A stretch of DNA of 64,000 bases. It comes from Pararhizobium qamdonense. Lineage in GTDB: Bacteria > Pseudomonadota > Alphaproteobacteria > Rhizobiales > Rhizobiaceae. The stretch is from contig NZ_CP119566.1 in NCBI RefSeq assembly GCF_029277445.1, forward strand, positions 3,226,001 to 3,290,000, given 5' to 3'. Numbering within the stretch: position 1 is the first letter of the stretch; every line of letters starts with the position of its first letter. Shown here piece after piece: positions 16,490-25,888 of the stretch. The notes under the pieces are model-generated. The model made no database searches. It was not told the origin of the DNA and saw only the letters and a program-made list of their open reading frames with translations. Made by a program: the position numbers and the translations under genes.

Positions 16490-18604
16490 CTAATCCCTGC
16501 GCATCCATACGCTGTTGTCGTGAAAGGCGGCTCCGCCATAGGGAGCGGCCGCGTCGGCGCCGGTGAGCACGTTGATGCCCTCGCCGTCCAGATGCGCGCC
16601 GTTCGGCCAGAGCCCCTCGGCGATCACCACGCCGCGGCGCGCACCACCGCCAAGCTTGGCATGCAGGCGGATTTCGCCGCGCCCGTTGCCGATCCGCACG
16701 ATATCGCCTTCGGCAATGCCGAGAGCTTCGGCGTCGTCCACATGGATCATCACTTGCGGGCGGACTTCCTTTTGCAGCGAGGACGGCGTTTCCGCAAAGG
16801 TGGAATTCAGGAACGACCGGGCCGGTGAGGTCGCCAGCCGGAACGGATGCGCCGGGGTGGCCACCTCGATAAGATCGACATGGTCGGGAAACTCGGGCAA
16901 TTGCGCATGCGGCCCGAAGACGCCCAGCGCCTTTGGCGGACGGTTCGGGGCCGGTGTACCCGTCCAGTCCGCCTTGAAGCGGAACTTTCCGTCGGGATGG
17001 CCGAAACCGCCGATAAAATGGGCCGTGTCGAAATCAGGCTGGATATCCAGCCACTTGTCCCGCTTCAGCCCTTCGAAATCGGTGCCGTGGTTGACGAGGA
17101 TATGGTCGATATGCTCGCGCTCGGTCAGACCAAAGCCGGGTTTCTCTGCGACACCGAGGCGCTTTGCCAGCTCCTCGATGACGAACAGGTTGGTGCGCAC
17201 CGTCGATGGCGGTTCGACCACCTTGGGGCCGAGCAGGATGTGCTGGTGCCCGCCGCCGCGATAGAGATCGTCATGCTCGAGAAACATGGTGGCAGGCAGG
17301 ACGATGTCGGCGAGCTTGGCCGTGTCGGTCATGAACTGCTCGTGCACGGCAACGAAAAGATCATCGCGCAGAAAACCGCGCTTCACCAGCCGTTGTTCGG
17401 GGGCGACATTCACCGGGTTGGTGTTCTGGATGAGCATGGCCGTCACCGGGCCGCGATGGCGCAGCGCTTCGGCATCGCCGGTCAGGACCCGCCCGATCTG
17501 CGACTGGTCGAGCATGCGGATCTCCGGATCCAACATCGCGGAACCGACCAGTTCGCGCTTGTCGAACTTGAAGATATCGTTGTTGGTGTGGAACGCGCCG
17601 CCGCCCTCGTGCTGCCAGGCGCCCAGCACGGTCGCAACGGAAGCGGCGGCGTGGATGGCGACCGCGCCGTTGCGCTGGCGGGTAAAGCCATAGCCGAGGC
17701 GGAAATAGGTTTTCGGCGTGGTCCCGATCAGCCGGCCGAACGCCTCGATTTCCTCGACCGGCAGCCCGGTGATGCCGGAGGCCCATTGCGGCGTGCGCGT
17801 TTTCAGGTGCTCTTCCAGCCCCGCCGGATCATCGGCATATCGGGCGAGATAGGCACGGTCGGCATGGCCGTCGCGAAAGGCGATATGCATGGCGGCGCAG
17901 GCAAGGGCCGCATCCGTGCCGGGCTTGAGCACCAGCCCCATATCGGCCTGCTTGACCGTCGGGTTGTCGTAGATGTCGATGACGACGATCTTGGCGCCGC
18001 GGTCCTTGCGGGCCTTGATCGCGTGGGTCATGACGTTGACCTGGGTCGAGACCGCATTGGTGCCCCAGATCACCACGCAATCGGATTTCGCCATCTCGCG
18101 CGGATCGGGGCCGCGCAGCGAACCGGTCGCCATGGCAAGCCCGGTCCAGGCCAGGTTGGTGCAGATCGAGCCGAAAAAGCCGGAATAGCGCTTGGCATGA
18201 CGCAGGCGGTCGATCGAATCGCGCTGCACCTGCCCCATCGTCCCGGCATAGAAATAGGGCCAGACGGCTTCGGAGCCATGTTGCTGCTCGGCCTTGACGA
18301 AGGCGCCGGCGATCTCGTCCAGCGCATCCTCCCAGGACAGCTGCTGCCAGTTGCCATCGCCCTTTTCGCCCTTGCGGCGCTGCGGCACCATCAGGCGGCC
18401 GGGATGGTAGATCCGCTCGGAATAGCGCGCGACCTTGGCGCAGATGACGCCGGCCGTATAGGTGTTGGCGCCGGCACCCCGCACCCGGCCGATCCGGCCT
18501 TCTTGCGTGATATCGACCTCCAGCGCGCAGGCGGAGGGACAGTCGTGCGGACAGACAGTGTGGCCGACGGACATTTGTGGTTTGATGGGGGTCGCAACGT
18601 TCAT
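16490..18604 (-). CDS. molybdopterin-dependent oxidoreductase (FdhF/BisC-like)
   Basis: A roughly 704-residue oxidoreductase of the DMSO reductase superfamily, binding bis-MGD molybdenum and one iron-sulfur cluster. The N-terminal cluster ligands are C18, C22 and C26 (HTVCPHDCPSACAL) and C55 (AGVICAKVARY). The MoCo-binding core follows (VVIWGTNAVSTQVNVMTHAI), then the molydopterin dinucleotide-binding C-terminal domain (PARSFLNSTF and VRIGNGRGEIRL). There is no Tat signal, so it is cytosolic. The start at 18604 is preferred; another ATG six codons upstream is possible. No dedicated electron-transfer partner lies nearby. Substrate cannot be told from sequence. Confidence 0.88.
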   Translation of the reverse strand: MNVATPIKPQMSVGHTVCPHDCPSACALEVDITQEGRIGRVRGAGANTYTAGVICAKVARYSERIYHPGRLMVPQRRKGEKGDGNWQQLSWEDALDEIAGAFVKAEQQHGSEAVWPYFYAGTMGQVQRDSIDRLRHAKRYSGFFGSICTNLAWTGLAMATGSLRGPDPREMAKSDCVVIWGTNAVSTQVNVMTHAIKARKDRGAKIVVIDIYDNPTVKQADMGLVLKPGTDAALACAAMHIAFRDGHADRAYLARYADDPAGLEEHLKTRTPQWASGITGLPVEEIEAFGRLIGTTPKTYFRLGYGFTRQRNGAVAIHAAASVATVLGAWQHEGGGAFHTNNDIFKFDKRELVGSAMLDPEIRMLDQSQIGRVLTGDAEALRHRGPVTAMLIQNTNPVNVAPEQRLVKRGFLRDDLFVAVHEQFMTDTAKLADIVLPATMFLEHDDLYRGGGHQHILLGPKVVEPPSTVRTNLFVIEELAKRLGVAEKPGFGLTEREHIDHILVNHGTDFEGLKRDKWLDIQPDFDTAHFIGGFGHPDGKFRFKADWTGTPAPNRPPKALGVFGPHAQLPEFPDHVDLIEVATPAHPFRLATSPARSFLNSTFAETPSSLQKEVRPQVMIHVDDAEALGIAEGDIVRIGNGRGEIRLHAKLGGGARRGVVIAEGLWPNGAHLDGEGINVLTGADAAAPYGGAAFHDNSVWMRRD

Positions 18605-18689
18605 GGCTTTTCTATATGGCATCGCGAAAGGGTCTCACAGTCCCCTTCACCATCCATTCCAATTTTTCATCGGGACGTAAGGGACGCGA

Positions 18690-19556
18690 ATGAATTACCG
18701 TCACATCTACCACGCCGGAAACTTCGCCGATGTCCTCAAGCATGCCGTGCTGGCACGGCTGATCGTCTATATGGCGCAGAAGGACAAGGCGTTTCGCGTG
18801 CTCGACACCCATGCCGGCATCGGCCTTTACGACCTGTCGAGCGAAGAAGCGCAAAAGACCGGCGAATGGGTGGATGGCATCGGCCGCATTCTCGACACCG
18901 ATATTCCGGCCAAGGCAAAGGCGATCCTCGAACCCTACCTGACGGCCATCCGCGATCTCAATCCGGATGGTGGCCTGACACTCTATCCCGGCTCGCCAAA
19001 GCTCACCCGCATGCTGATGCGGCCGCAGGACCGCCTGTCGGCAATGGAGCTGCATCCCGACGACTACGAGACGCTGCACCGCCTGTTCGACGGTGATTTC
19101 CAGAGCCGCATCACCGAGCTCGACGGCTGGCTGGCGCTCGGCGCCCATCTGCCGCCCAAGGAAAAGCGCGGCATCGTGCTCGTCGATCCGCCCTTCGAGA
19201 TTGCCGGCGAATATGAGCGGCTGGCGGATGGGCTGCACAAGGCCTACCGGCGCTTTTCCGGCGGCACGTTCTGCCTGTGGTATCCGCTGAAGCAGGGCGC
19301 GCCGATCGCCGAATTCCATGCCGCGCTGCAGGCTCTGGAAATCCCCAAGATGCTGTGTGCCGAACTGTCGGTGCGCAGCGACCGCGACACGGCCGGGCTG
19401 TCCGGTTCCGGCCTGATCATCGTCAATCCGCCGTTCACGCTGAAGGGCGAACTGGATATCCTGCTTCCCTTCCTCAAGGACCGGCTGAAACAGGACCGCC
19501 ATGCATCCGCCCGCGCCTTCTGGCTGCGCGGCGAGGAGGTTTTGGAGCGCGACTGA
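18690..19556 (+). CDS. rlmJ: 23S rRNA (adenine(2030)-N6)-methyltransferase
   Basis: A 288-residue RlmJ/YhiR-type methyltransferase that modifies A2030 of 23S rRNA with SAM. The family N-terminus MNYRHIYHAGNFADVLKH is intact, a SAM-binding segment LDTHAGIGLYDL follows at about 38-49, and the catalytic motif is VLVDPPFE (about 165-172). Length is in the family range. It is divergent from the oxidoreductase gene, with 85 nt between the starts, and appears to be a single gene. Confidence 0.93.
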   Translation: MNYRHIYHAGNFADVLKHAVLARLIVYMAQKDKAFRVLDTHAGIGLYDLSSEEAQKTGEWVDGIGRILDTDIPAKAKAILEPYLTAIRDLNPDGGLTLYPGSPKLTRMLMRPQDRLSAMELHPDDYETLHRLFDGDFQSRITELDGWLALGAHLPPKEKRGIVLVDPPFEIAGEYERLADGLHKAYRRFSGGTFCLWYPLKQGAPIAEFHAALQALEIPKMLCAELSVRSDRDTAGLSGSGLIIVNPPFTLKGELDILLPFLKDRLKQDRHASARAFWLRGEEVLERD

Positions 19557-19643
19557 GCGGACGCAGGACAGGACGCAAGGAAACGGGGCTTGACGGTTCG
19601 CCCGCAAGAGACGCACTCTGCGGGATAGCCGGGAGACAGGATC

Positions 19644-20075
19644 ATGACAGCAAAGCTTGCGCGCACCGTTACCGTCTCGCTCGTGATGGCATTCAGCGCG
19701 GTACCGGTTGCGGCGTCCGGCCCGCTCGGCTCTGGAATAGGGCATATCTCGGATGCCTGCCGCAGCCCGCAGGTCCTTGGCTTCATCACCTCGGATTTCG
19801 GCAGCCGTGCCGCCAACTACCTGAACATGGACATTGCCATCGCCGAAATCCGCGGCATGCGGCAGCAACGCCTTGTGCTGCGCGACAGGACCCACCCGGT
19901 CGAGCGCGAATATTGCCATGCCACGGCGCTCACCACCGATGGCCAGAAGCGGGCACTCTGGTATCTGATCGAGCGCGGCTTCGGCTTTGCCGGTGTCGGC
20001 TCGAATATCGAGTTCTGTGTGAGCGGTCTTGATCCCTGGTATGTCTATGGTGCGCAATGCGCCTCGTTGCGGTGA
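19644..20075 (+). CDS. secreted hypothetical protein with four cysteines
   Basis: A 143-residue protein with a clear signal peptide (LARTVTVSLVMAFSAVPVAA, cleavage near residue 24). The mature part has four cysteines (C39, C91, C125, C139), which suggests two disulfides, and a conserved-looking segment YCHATALTTDGQKRALWYLI. I do not recognise a named family. The downstream RNase T2 lipoprotein starts 8 nt after its stop, so the two exported proteins are probably co-transcribed. Function unknown; a role at the cell surface or in the periplasm is inferred from the signal peptide only. Confidence 0.75.
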   Translation: MTAKLARTVTVSLVMAFSAVPVAASGPLGSGIGHISDACRSPQVLGFITSDFGSRAANYLNMDIAIAEIRGMRQQRLVLRDRTHPVEREYCHATALTTDGQKRALWYLIERGFGFAGVGSNIEFCVSGLDPWYVYGAQCASLR

Positions 20076-20083
20076 CGGCTGCA

Positions 20084-20842
20084 ATGCCGCGTTTCCGCCT
20101 TGTGATCCCCGCCCTTGCCGGTCTTCTGGCGCTTGCGGCGTGCAGCGGCGAGGAGAACACGCCTGCGGCGAAAAAAGACGCGCCCGCCGTAGAGACCACG
20201 GCCGCCAACACGCCGATTGCCGGCACGCAGACCACGGGCACGGGCAGCAAGGCACACCCGTTGCCGCTGGGAAGCGGCTTTGATTTCTACGTCCTGTCGC
20301 TGTCCTGGTCGCCGAGCTGGTGCCTGGACAACGATCCGTCCGGGCGCTCGATGCAATGCGACCCCGATAACAAGCATGGCTTCATCGTCCACGGGCTCTG
20401 GCCGCAAAACAGCAAGGGCTATCCGGAATTCTGCCGGACGCGGGACCCCGACCGGGTGCCCGACGCGCTCGGCCGAACCCTGTTCGACATCATGCCGTCG
20501 ATGGGCTTGATCGGCCATGAATGGCGCAAACACGGCTCCTGCTCGGGGCTGAGCCAGAAGGATTATTTCACTGTTGTGCGCGCTGCACGCGAAAAACTGG
20601 CGATCCCTCCTGCGCTACAATCGGTCGCCTCGGACCAGCGGACCAGTGCGGCGCAGATCGAGACGGCGCTGACATCGGCCAATCCGGGCCTGCGCACGGA
20701 CGCACTCGCGGTCACCTGCACGTCCGGCCGCGTCGATGAAGTCCGCATCTGCTTCAACAAGGATCTCAGCTTCCGCGACTGCGAAGACATCGATCGTGGC
20801 GGCTGCAAGGTCAAAAGCCTCAGCCTTCCGGCCACGCCTTAA
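20084..20842 (+). CDS. RNase T2 family lipoprotein
   Basis: A 252-residue ribonuclease of the T2 family (RNase I-like) that cuts RNA via a 2',3'-cyclic phosphate. Residues 1-19 form a lipoprotein signal with lipobox LAAC (C20), so the enzyme is anchored in the envelope. Active-site segments are CAS I HGFIVHGLWP (98-107, His103) and CAS II GHEWRKHGSC (134-143, His135, Glu136, Lys139, His140). Several cysteines fit the usual disulfides. The start at 20084 has GGTGA 8 nt upstream; an in-frame ATG at 20057 overlaps the preceding gene and would spoil the signal peptide. It is probably a nutrient-scavenging periplasmic RNase. Confidence 0.92.
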   Translation: MPRFRLVIPALAGLLALAACSGEENTPAAKKDAPAVETTAANTPIAGTQTTGTGSKAHPLPLGSGFDFYVLSLSWSPSWCLDNDPSGRSMQCDPDNKHGFIVHGLWPQNSKGYPEFCRTRDPDRVPDALGRTLFDIMPSMGLIGHEWRKHGSCSGLSQKDYFTVVRAAREKLAIPPALQSVASDQRTSAAQIETALTSANPGLRTDALAVTCTSGRVDEVRICFNKDLSFRDCEDIDRGGCKVKSLSLPATP

Positions 20843-20878
20843 ACTTCAAGAACTGCCATCCAGCGAAAGAAAGCTCGC

Positions 20879-21469
20879 ATGAAGATCTTCTATTCTCCCA
20901 CCTCGCCCTATTCTACCAAAGTGCGCATGGCGGCCCATTATGCGGGTCTTGCCACCGAAAGCGTGTTGACCGACACCAACGGCAATCCGCAGGACCTGAT
21001 CGTCAGCAATCCGCTCGGCAAGATTCCGACGCTGGTCACATCCGATGGCAAGGCGATCTATGACAGCCGCGTCATCATGAATTTCATCGACCGCGAGACC
21101 AAGGGCAAGCTCTATCCGCGCAATCCCGGCAAGCGCACCGACGTGGAACTGCTGGAAGCCCTGTGCGACGGCGTCTGCGATTGCCTTTTGGCAATCGTCT
21201 ACGAAAAGCGTTTCCATCCACCGGAAAAGGTTCACCAGCCCTGGATCGACAGGCAATGGGAAAAGGCCGGCCGTGGCCTCGACCTCCTCAATGCCAACAT
21301 GCCGAAAACCGGCGCCAAGCTGCATGCGGGCCATTTCGCACTGGCGGCACTGCTGCGCTATCTCGAGCTGCGCTTTGCCGGCGAATGGCAAAAAGGCCGC
21401 CCGAAGCTGAAGAACTGGCCGCAGAAATTCGAAAAGTTCTTCCCGGATTATGCGCAGTTCAAGATCTGA
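20879..21469 (+). CDS. glutathione S-transferase family protein
   Basis: A 196-residue GST. The N-terminal thioredoxin-like domain starts at once (KIFYSPTSPYSTKVRMAAHY) and has the cis-Pro motif GKIPTLV followed by the glutathione-contacting DSRVIMNFID. The helical C-terminal domain extends from about residue 85 to the end. An N-terminal Ser rather than Cys likely interacts with glutathione. It lies 36 nt after the RNase T2 gene on the same strand, possibly in the same transcript. Substrate unknown. Confidence 0.9.
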   Translation: MKIFYSPTSPYSTKVRMAAHYAGLATESVLTDTNGNPQDLIVSNPLGKIPTLVTSDGKAIYDSRVIMNFIDRETKGKLYPRNPGKRTDVELLEALCDGVCDCLLAIVYEKRFHPPEKVHQPWIDRQWEKAGRGLDLLNANMPKTGAKLHAGHFALAALLRYLELRFAGEWQKGRPKLKNWPQKFEKFFPDYAQFKI

Positions 21470-21507
21470 TCCGTGGATCACCGGGAGCGGCGCCATGAGA
21501 GGGAGCC

Positions 21508-22020
21508 ATGGCTGAGATCATCCTTCAAACGCCGCGCCTGCGCCTGGTGACATGGGAGCCGGACGATGCCGGGCTGATCCAGGCGCTGCATTCCTCGATC
21601 GAGACCACACGCTACCTGTCCGGTGCCGCCCCGTGGAGCCGCGAGCGCGCGCAGGAACGCCTGCAGAACTGGTTCATGGAAGCCGAACGCGACGGCACGA
21701 CCAAATACAAGCTTCTTGCCCGCGCAGACGGCGCGTTCATCGGCCGGGCGGGATTTTCCCTGCTCGGCGATGCCTATGAACTCGGCTATTCCCTTCGTCA
21801 CGAAGCCTGGGGCAAGGGCTATGCGACGGAAATCGCCGGGGCCTTGGCGAACTGGTTTTTCGAGAAAGGATTTTCGGATCGCTTCATCGCGTTTACCCAT
21901 CCGGATAACGCGGCATCGCAGCGGGTCCTGACCAAGATCGGCATGCTGCCATGCGCGCCCGTCATCATCGATAGCATTCTGTGCCCCACCTTCGAGATGC
22001 GGCGGCCGCTCAGCGCCTGA
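21508..22020 (+). CDS. GNAT family N-acetyltransferase (RimJ/RimL-like)
   Basis: A 170-residue acetyltransferase of the RimJ/RimL-type GNAT group. It opens with LQTPRLRLVTWEPDD (residues 6-20) typical of the group, has the beta-strand segment AFIGRAGFSLLGDAYELGY, the acetyl-CoA loop EAWGKGYATEIAGAL and the C-terminal motif HPDNAASQRVLTKIGM. A GAGAGGGAG site precedes the ATG. The acceptor (protein N-terminus or a small amine) is not predictable. Transcription ends at the hairpin at 22026-22054. Confidence 0.9.
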   Translation: MAEIILQTPRLRLVTWEPDDAGLIQALHSSIETTRYLSGAAPWSRERAQERLQNWFMEAERDGTTKYKLLARADGAFIGRAGFSLLGDAYELGYSLRHEAWGKGYATEIAGALANWFFEKGFSDRFIAFTHPDNAASQRVLTKIGMLPCAPVIIDSILCPTFEMRRPLSA

Positions 22021-22025
22021 AACGC

Positions 22026-22054
22026 AAAAAAGGCCGGATCGCTCCGGCCTTTTT
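22026..22054. terminator. bidirectional intrinsic terminator
   Basis: AAAAAGGCCGGA (22027-22038) pairs with TCCGGCCTTTTT (22043-22054) with a TCGC loop. The T-run serves the GNAT gene (plus) and the A-run the convergent porin gene (minus). Confidence 0.88.
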
Positions 22055-22073
22055 GTCAGTCCTATCGGATGGA

Positions 22074-22715
22074 TTAGAACTTTACGCCCATACCGACGCG
22101 AACGCTGTGTTCGTCGTAGCCCGACGAAACGCGGCTGCCGCCGGTGTTGAAGTTCTTCGAACCGTAGTCGGAGTAGCGATACTCGACGCGGGCCGTGACG
22201 TTGTCGGTGACGAATGTTTCGGCACCGGCACCGGCTGTCCAGCCAATCAGCGTGTTCTTGTCCGAACCGCCGCCATTGGCAGTCGCCTTGACGCTGGTGG
22301 CGGCCACACCGGCCGTACCATAGAGAAGGACCGGGTTCAGGTCGTAACCGACGCGGCCACGGACCGAACCGTTGACACCCTGTTCCATGCGGCGGGCATT
22401 GTTACGGGTGTCGTTGTCGCCGTAATTGACATCGGCTTCCGCACCGTAAACGATATTACCGCTCTGCATGTTGTAGCCGCCATAAAGGCCGCCGCCGAAG
22501 CCAGCCGCACCACGGCCGCCGGTTGCGTCATACTCGCCGCGGGCCCAGTTGGCGGTACCACCGACATAGGCACCCGACCAGTTCTTGATGGCCGGTTCAT
22601 TGTATTCGGCAGCCGGAGCCGCCGGAACTTCGTCGATCGCATCAGCGGCCTGAACGGCGGAGAAAGCGATGAGGGATACGGCAGATGCCATAAGAGTGGT
22701 GATGAGAGTACGCAT
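22074..22715 (-). CDS. RopB/Omp25-like outer-membrane beta-barrel protein
   Basis: A 213-residue outer-membrane protein of the Omp25/RopB type. A signal peptide ends near SAVQAA (about residue 24). The family features are the N-terminal WSGAYVGG (about 46-53), YGAEADVNYGD, the two-strand block GWTAGAGAETFVTDNVTARV, and the C-terminal VGMGVKF with terminal Phe. It has a strong AAGGAG ribosome site 8 nt before the ATG and a long AT-rich upstream region, suggesting high and regulated expression. In rhizobia and Brucella, proteins of this family support envelope stability and host interaction; that role is inferred here. Confidence 0.9.
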   Translation of the reverse strand: MRTLITTLMASAVSLIAFSAVQAADAIDEVPAAPAAEYNEPAIKNWSGAYVGGTANWARGEYDATGGRGAAGFGGGLYGGYNMQSGNIVYGAEADVNYGDNDTRNNARRMEQGVNGSVRGRVGYDLNPVLLYGTAGVAATSVKATANGGGSDKNTLIGWTAGAGAETFVTDNVTARVEYRYSDYGSKNFNTGGSRVSSGYDEHSVRVGMGVKF

Positions 22716-23050
22716 TAAAGTCTCCTTTACGAACCGATGTTCCGGACCCTCGCGGTCCCAAACTGATACATCGGGAAATTTCTAGATAACCCCGCCCGGT
22801 TGATGGAGAAATTGACAATCAAATGCGGATTCTCAAGAGCTAAAATGTGAAATTTTAAAGGCAGAAGCATGGCTAAAGTTCGTTGTTGCTTCAAAGTCAC
22901 AGGGTAATTATTAACCATGAAACAGTATTAATGAAATATATACTATAACAACTCGAAATAACTCAATTTACCGCTTTTGCATTAATTTTTCCGAAACGAA
23001 TGCACTCCCCCGGTTTCGCAATAACGTTGCGCCTCCTATATCCTTCACGC
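22716..23050. other. AT-rich 335-nt regulatory region
   Basis: This gap between the porin and reductase genes is much richer in A+T than its neighbours, especially 22850-22990. It must hold the divergent promoters for both genes. I could not assign firm -35/-10 pairs. Weak open frames inside (for example 63 codons on the minus strand at 22727-22918) have no ribosome site. Confidence 0.5.
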
Positions 23051-23845
23051 ATGCACAACGACGAATCGCACATTGGCAAGATGAGGACACCTTTGAAGAC
23101 GGCGCTGGTCACCGGCGGTGCCCGGCGCATCGGCAAGGCTATCGTCGAGGATCTGGCGGCGCATGGCTTTGCCGTCGCCATCCACGCCAATACGTCGCTG
23201 GCAGACGCTGAAGAGCTTGCTGCCGGAATTCGCGCGCGCGGTGGTCAGGCTGCGGTAGTGGCCGCCGACCTTGCCGATAGCGCCTCGACGCAGACGCTGC
23301 TGCAAAAGGCCAATGCCGCGCTCGGACCGGTCGGCCTTCTCGTCAATAATGCCTCGCTGTTCAAGAAGGATAGCCTTGACGAGTTCGACGAGACGATCTG
23401 GGACCGGCATTTTGCCGTCCATGTCAAAGCGCCGTCCCTGCTTGCGCGTGATTTTGCCGCCCAGTTGCCGCAGGACCATTCCGGGCTGATCGTCAATATC
23501 ATCGATCAGCGGGTCTGGGCTCCCAATCCGAGATTTTATTCCTATATGTTGTCGAAGTCGGCTCTGTTGACGGCGACGAAAACCATGGCACAAACGCTGG
23601 CACCGGCGATCCGCGTCAACGGCATCGGGCCCGGCCCGACTTTGCCGAACGAGCGGCAAAATAGCGTGGATTTCGACAGGCAGGTGGAGACGCTGATCCT
23701 GAAGCGCGGGCCGCAGCTGGACGAATTCGGCCGGGCGATCCGGTTTCTGCTTGAGACGCCGTCGATCACCGGGCAGATGATCGCCCTTGACGGCGGCCAG
23801 CATCTGGCCTGGCAAACGCCGGATATTTTGGAGATTGTGGAATGA
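23051..23845 (+). CDS. short-chain dehydrogenase, FolM/pteridine-reductase-like
   Basis: A 264-residue SDR. The cofactor loop is [10 protein letters not shown] (21-30); the RRIG form, instead of the usual GIG, is typical of NADPH-dependent pteridine reductases (PTR1) and FolM. The active site has Y165-x3-K169 (YMLSK) and an Asp at 152 (NIIDQR), 13 residues before the Tyr, the same spacing as the PTR1 catalytic D181/Y194. The NNAS motif is at 99-102. I therefore infer a dihydromonapterin/dihydrofolate-type reductase rather than a generic SDR. The start at 23051 avoids 17 extra residues of unlikely sequence. Its stop overlaps the uvrC start by 4 nt (ATGA). Confidence 0.85.
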   Translation: MHNDESHIGKMRTPLKTALVTGGARRIGKAIVEDLAAHGFAVAIHANTSLADAEELAAGIRARGGQAAVVAADLADSASTQTLLQKANAALGPVGLLVNNASLFKKDSLDEFDETIWDRHFAVHVKAPSLLARDFAAQLPQDHSGLIVNIIDQRVWAPNPRFYSYMLSKSALLTATKTMAQTLAPAIRVNGIGPGPTLPNERQNSVDFDRQVETLILKRGPQLDEFGRAIRFLLETPSITGQMIALDGGQHLAWQTPDILEIVE

Positions 23846-25872
23846 ACGGGCGCGTGCCCAATGATGGCGGCATTCTCTATGATGAAAATGCCAGCGACGA
23901 GGAAGACCTGATCGAAGTGCCGGACGCGGCTGCGCCGGCGCCGATTCTCGATTGGGCGGAGACCAGCGCCATTCCCGACGGTCTGCGCGGCGCCGACCTG
24001 ATCCAGGCCTTTGTCAAGCGCCTGCCCAACAGCCCCGGCGTCTACCGCATGTTCAACGAGGCGGGCGACGTTCTCTATGTCGGCAAGGCGCGCAGCCTGA
24101 AGAAGCGCGTCAGCAACTATGCGCAAGGCCGGCTGCATTCCAACCGGCTGACCAAGATGGTGCGCGAAACCGCCCATATGGAATTCGTGACGACGCGCAC
24201 CGAGATCGAGGCGCTGCTGCTCGAAGCCAACCTGATCAAGCGCCTGCGGCCGCGCTTCAACGTGCTTTTGCGCGACGACAAGTCGTTTCCCTATATTCTG
24301 GTGACCGGCGACAGCCGGGCACCCGCACTCTACAAGCATCGCGGCGCGCGCAGCCGCAAGGGCGATTTCTTCGGCCCCTTCGCGTCCGCCGGCGCCGTCG
24401 GCCGCACCATCAATTCGCTGCAGCGCGCCTTTCTCCTGCGCACCTGCACCGACAGCGTCTTTGAAAGCCGCACCCGCCCCTGTCTGCTGCACCAGATCAA
24501 GCGTTGCGCCGCGCCCTGTACCCATGAGATCAGCGACGCCGATTATGCCGAGCTCGTCACCGAGGCCAAGGATTTCCTGTCGGGCAAGAGCCAGGCGGTG
24601 AAGGCGACGATTTCGGCTGCGATGAGCGATGCGTCTGAAAATCTCGATTTCGAGCGGGCCGCCCTCTACCGCGACCGGTTGGCTGCGCTTTCGCATGTCC
24701 AGAGCCACCAGGGCATCAATCCGTCCGGGGTCGAGGAGGCCGATGTCTTTGCCATCCATCACGAGGGCGGCGTTTCCTGCATCCAGGTGTTCTTTTTCCG
24801 CACCGGCCAGAACTGGGGCAACCGCGCCTATTTCCCGAAAGCCGACCCGACGCTCACATCGGCCGAGGTGCTCAGCGCCTTCCTCGCCCAGTTTTACGAC
24901 GACAAACCCTGTCCGCGGCAGATCCTGCTTTGCGAGACCGTCGAGGAACAGGATCTGCTCGGCGAGGCGCTGACGGAAAAATCCGGCTACAAGGTCGCGA
25001 TCCTGGTGCCGCAACGCGGCGAGAAGAAAGATCTGGTCGATCATGCCGTTGCCAATGCCCGCGAGGCGCATGGCCGCAAGCTGGCCGAAACCGCCTCGCA
25101 GTCGCGGCTGCTCGAGGGCTTTGCCACGACGTTCAAGCTTGAGCGCACGCCGCGCCGCATCGAGGTCTACGATAACTCCCACATCATGGGCACCAATGCC
25201 GTCGGCGGCATGGTGGTGGCGGGACCGGAAGGCTTCGTCAAAAGCCAGTACCGCAAGTTCAACATCAAATCGACCGACATCACGCCCGGCGACGACTTCG
25301 GAATGATGAAGGAAGTGATGATGCGGCGGTTTTCGCGCCTGTTGAAGGAAGAGGGCAAGCCCGACCGCAGCGTCGAAACCAACGAGGATAGCGCGTTTCC
25401 GGCCTGGCCCGATGTGATCCTGATCGATGGTGGCCAGGGGCAGATGACGGCGGTGCGCGCCATTTTGAAAGAGTTGGACATCGAGGATTGCGTCATCGCC
25501 ATCGGCGTCGCCAAGGGCGTCGATCGCGAGGCCGGACGCGAGCGGTTCTTTCCGCCGGCAGGCAGCCGCGACGGTTTCTCATTGCCGCCGCGCGATCCCG
25601 TGCTCTATTTCATCCAGCGCATGCGCGACGAGGCGCACCGGTTTGCCATCGGCTCCCACCGGGCGCGGCGCAAGAAGGAAATGATCAAAAACCCGCTCGA
25701 CGAGATCGGCGGCATCGGCCCGACGCGCAAGCGCGCCCTGCTGCATCATTTCGGCACCGCCAAGGCCGTGTCACGCGCCGGGATCAACGACCTCACATCC
25801 GTCGAGGGTATTTCGGAGGCGGTGGCGCGGCTGGTCTATGACCATTTCCATGAGGACAGCGCGAAAAAATAG
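23842..25872 (+). CDS. uvrC: excinuclease ABC subunit C
   Basis: A 676-residue UvrC, the nuclease that makes both incisions in nucleotide excision repair. After an acidic N-terminal extension of about 50 residues, the GIY-YIG domain begins (GVYRM at 66-70, LYVG at 78-81), which makes the 3' incision. The UvrB-binding helical hairpin is near [15 protein letters not shown]. The RNase H-like 5'-incision domain follows ([17 protein letters not shown], with Asp; later LIDGGQGQM). Tandem helix-hairpin-helix motifs end the protein ([13 protein letters not shown] and [11 protein letters not shown]). It is translationally coupled to the upstream reductase. Confidence 0.97.
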   Translation: MNGRVPNDGGILYDENASDEEDLIEVPDAAAPAPILDWAETSAIPDGLRGADLIQAFVKRLPNSPGVYRMFNEAGDVLYVGKARSLKKRVSNYAQGRLHSNRLTKMVRETAHMEFVTTRTEIEALLLEANLIKRLRPRFNVLLRDDKSFPYILVTGDSRAPALYKHRGARSRKGDFFGPFASAGAVGRTINSLQRAFLLRTCTDSVFESRTRPCLLHQIKRCAAPCTHEISDADYAELVTEAKDFLSGKSQAVKATISAAMSDASENLDFERAALYRDRLAALSHVQSHQGINPSGVEEADVFAIHHEGGVSCIQVFFFRTGQNWGNRAYFPKADPTLTSAEVLSAFLAQFYDDKPCPRQILLCETVEEQDLLGEALTEKSGYKVAILVPQRGEKKDLVDHAVANAREAHGRKLAETASQSRLLEGFATTFKLERTPRRIEVYDNSHIMGTNAVGGMVVAGPEGFVKSQYRKFNIKSTDITPGDDFGMMKEVMMRRFSRLLKEEGKPDRSVETNEDSAFPAWPDVILIDGGQGQMTAVRAILKELDIEDCVIAIGVAKGVDREAGRERFFPPAGSRDGFSLPPRDPVLYFIQRMRDEAHRFAIGSHRARRKKEMIKNPLDEIGGIGPTRKRALLHHFGTAKAVSRAGINDLTSVEGISEAVARLVYDHFHEDSAKK

Positions 25873-25888
25873 GTGCGGCGTGCCTCAA

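Noticed and set aside
16847..19096. 749-codon plus-strand frame across the molybdopterin oxidoreductase gene
   Set aside because: It runs opposite a gene with complete iron-sulfur and cofactor motifs and continues out of frame into rlmJ. No protein family is visible.
18612..20255. 547-codon minus-strand frame across rlmJ and the secreted protein
   Set aside because: Antisense to rlmJ, whose VDPPFE and MNYRH motifs are intact, and to signal-peptide genes. No domain.
22727..22918. 63-codon minus-strand frame in the AT-rich region
   Set aside because: It lies in the porin promoter region, lacks a ribosome site and has no motif.
23542..25182. 546-codon frame opposite uvrC
   Set aside because: Antisense shadow; uvrC has GIY-YIG, UVR and HhH motifs in the correct order.
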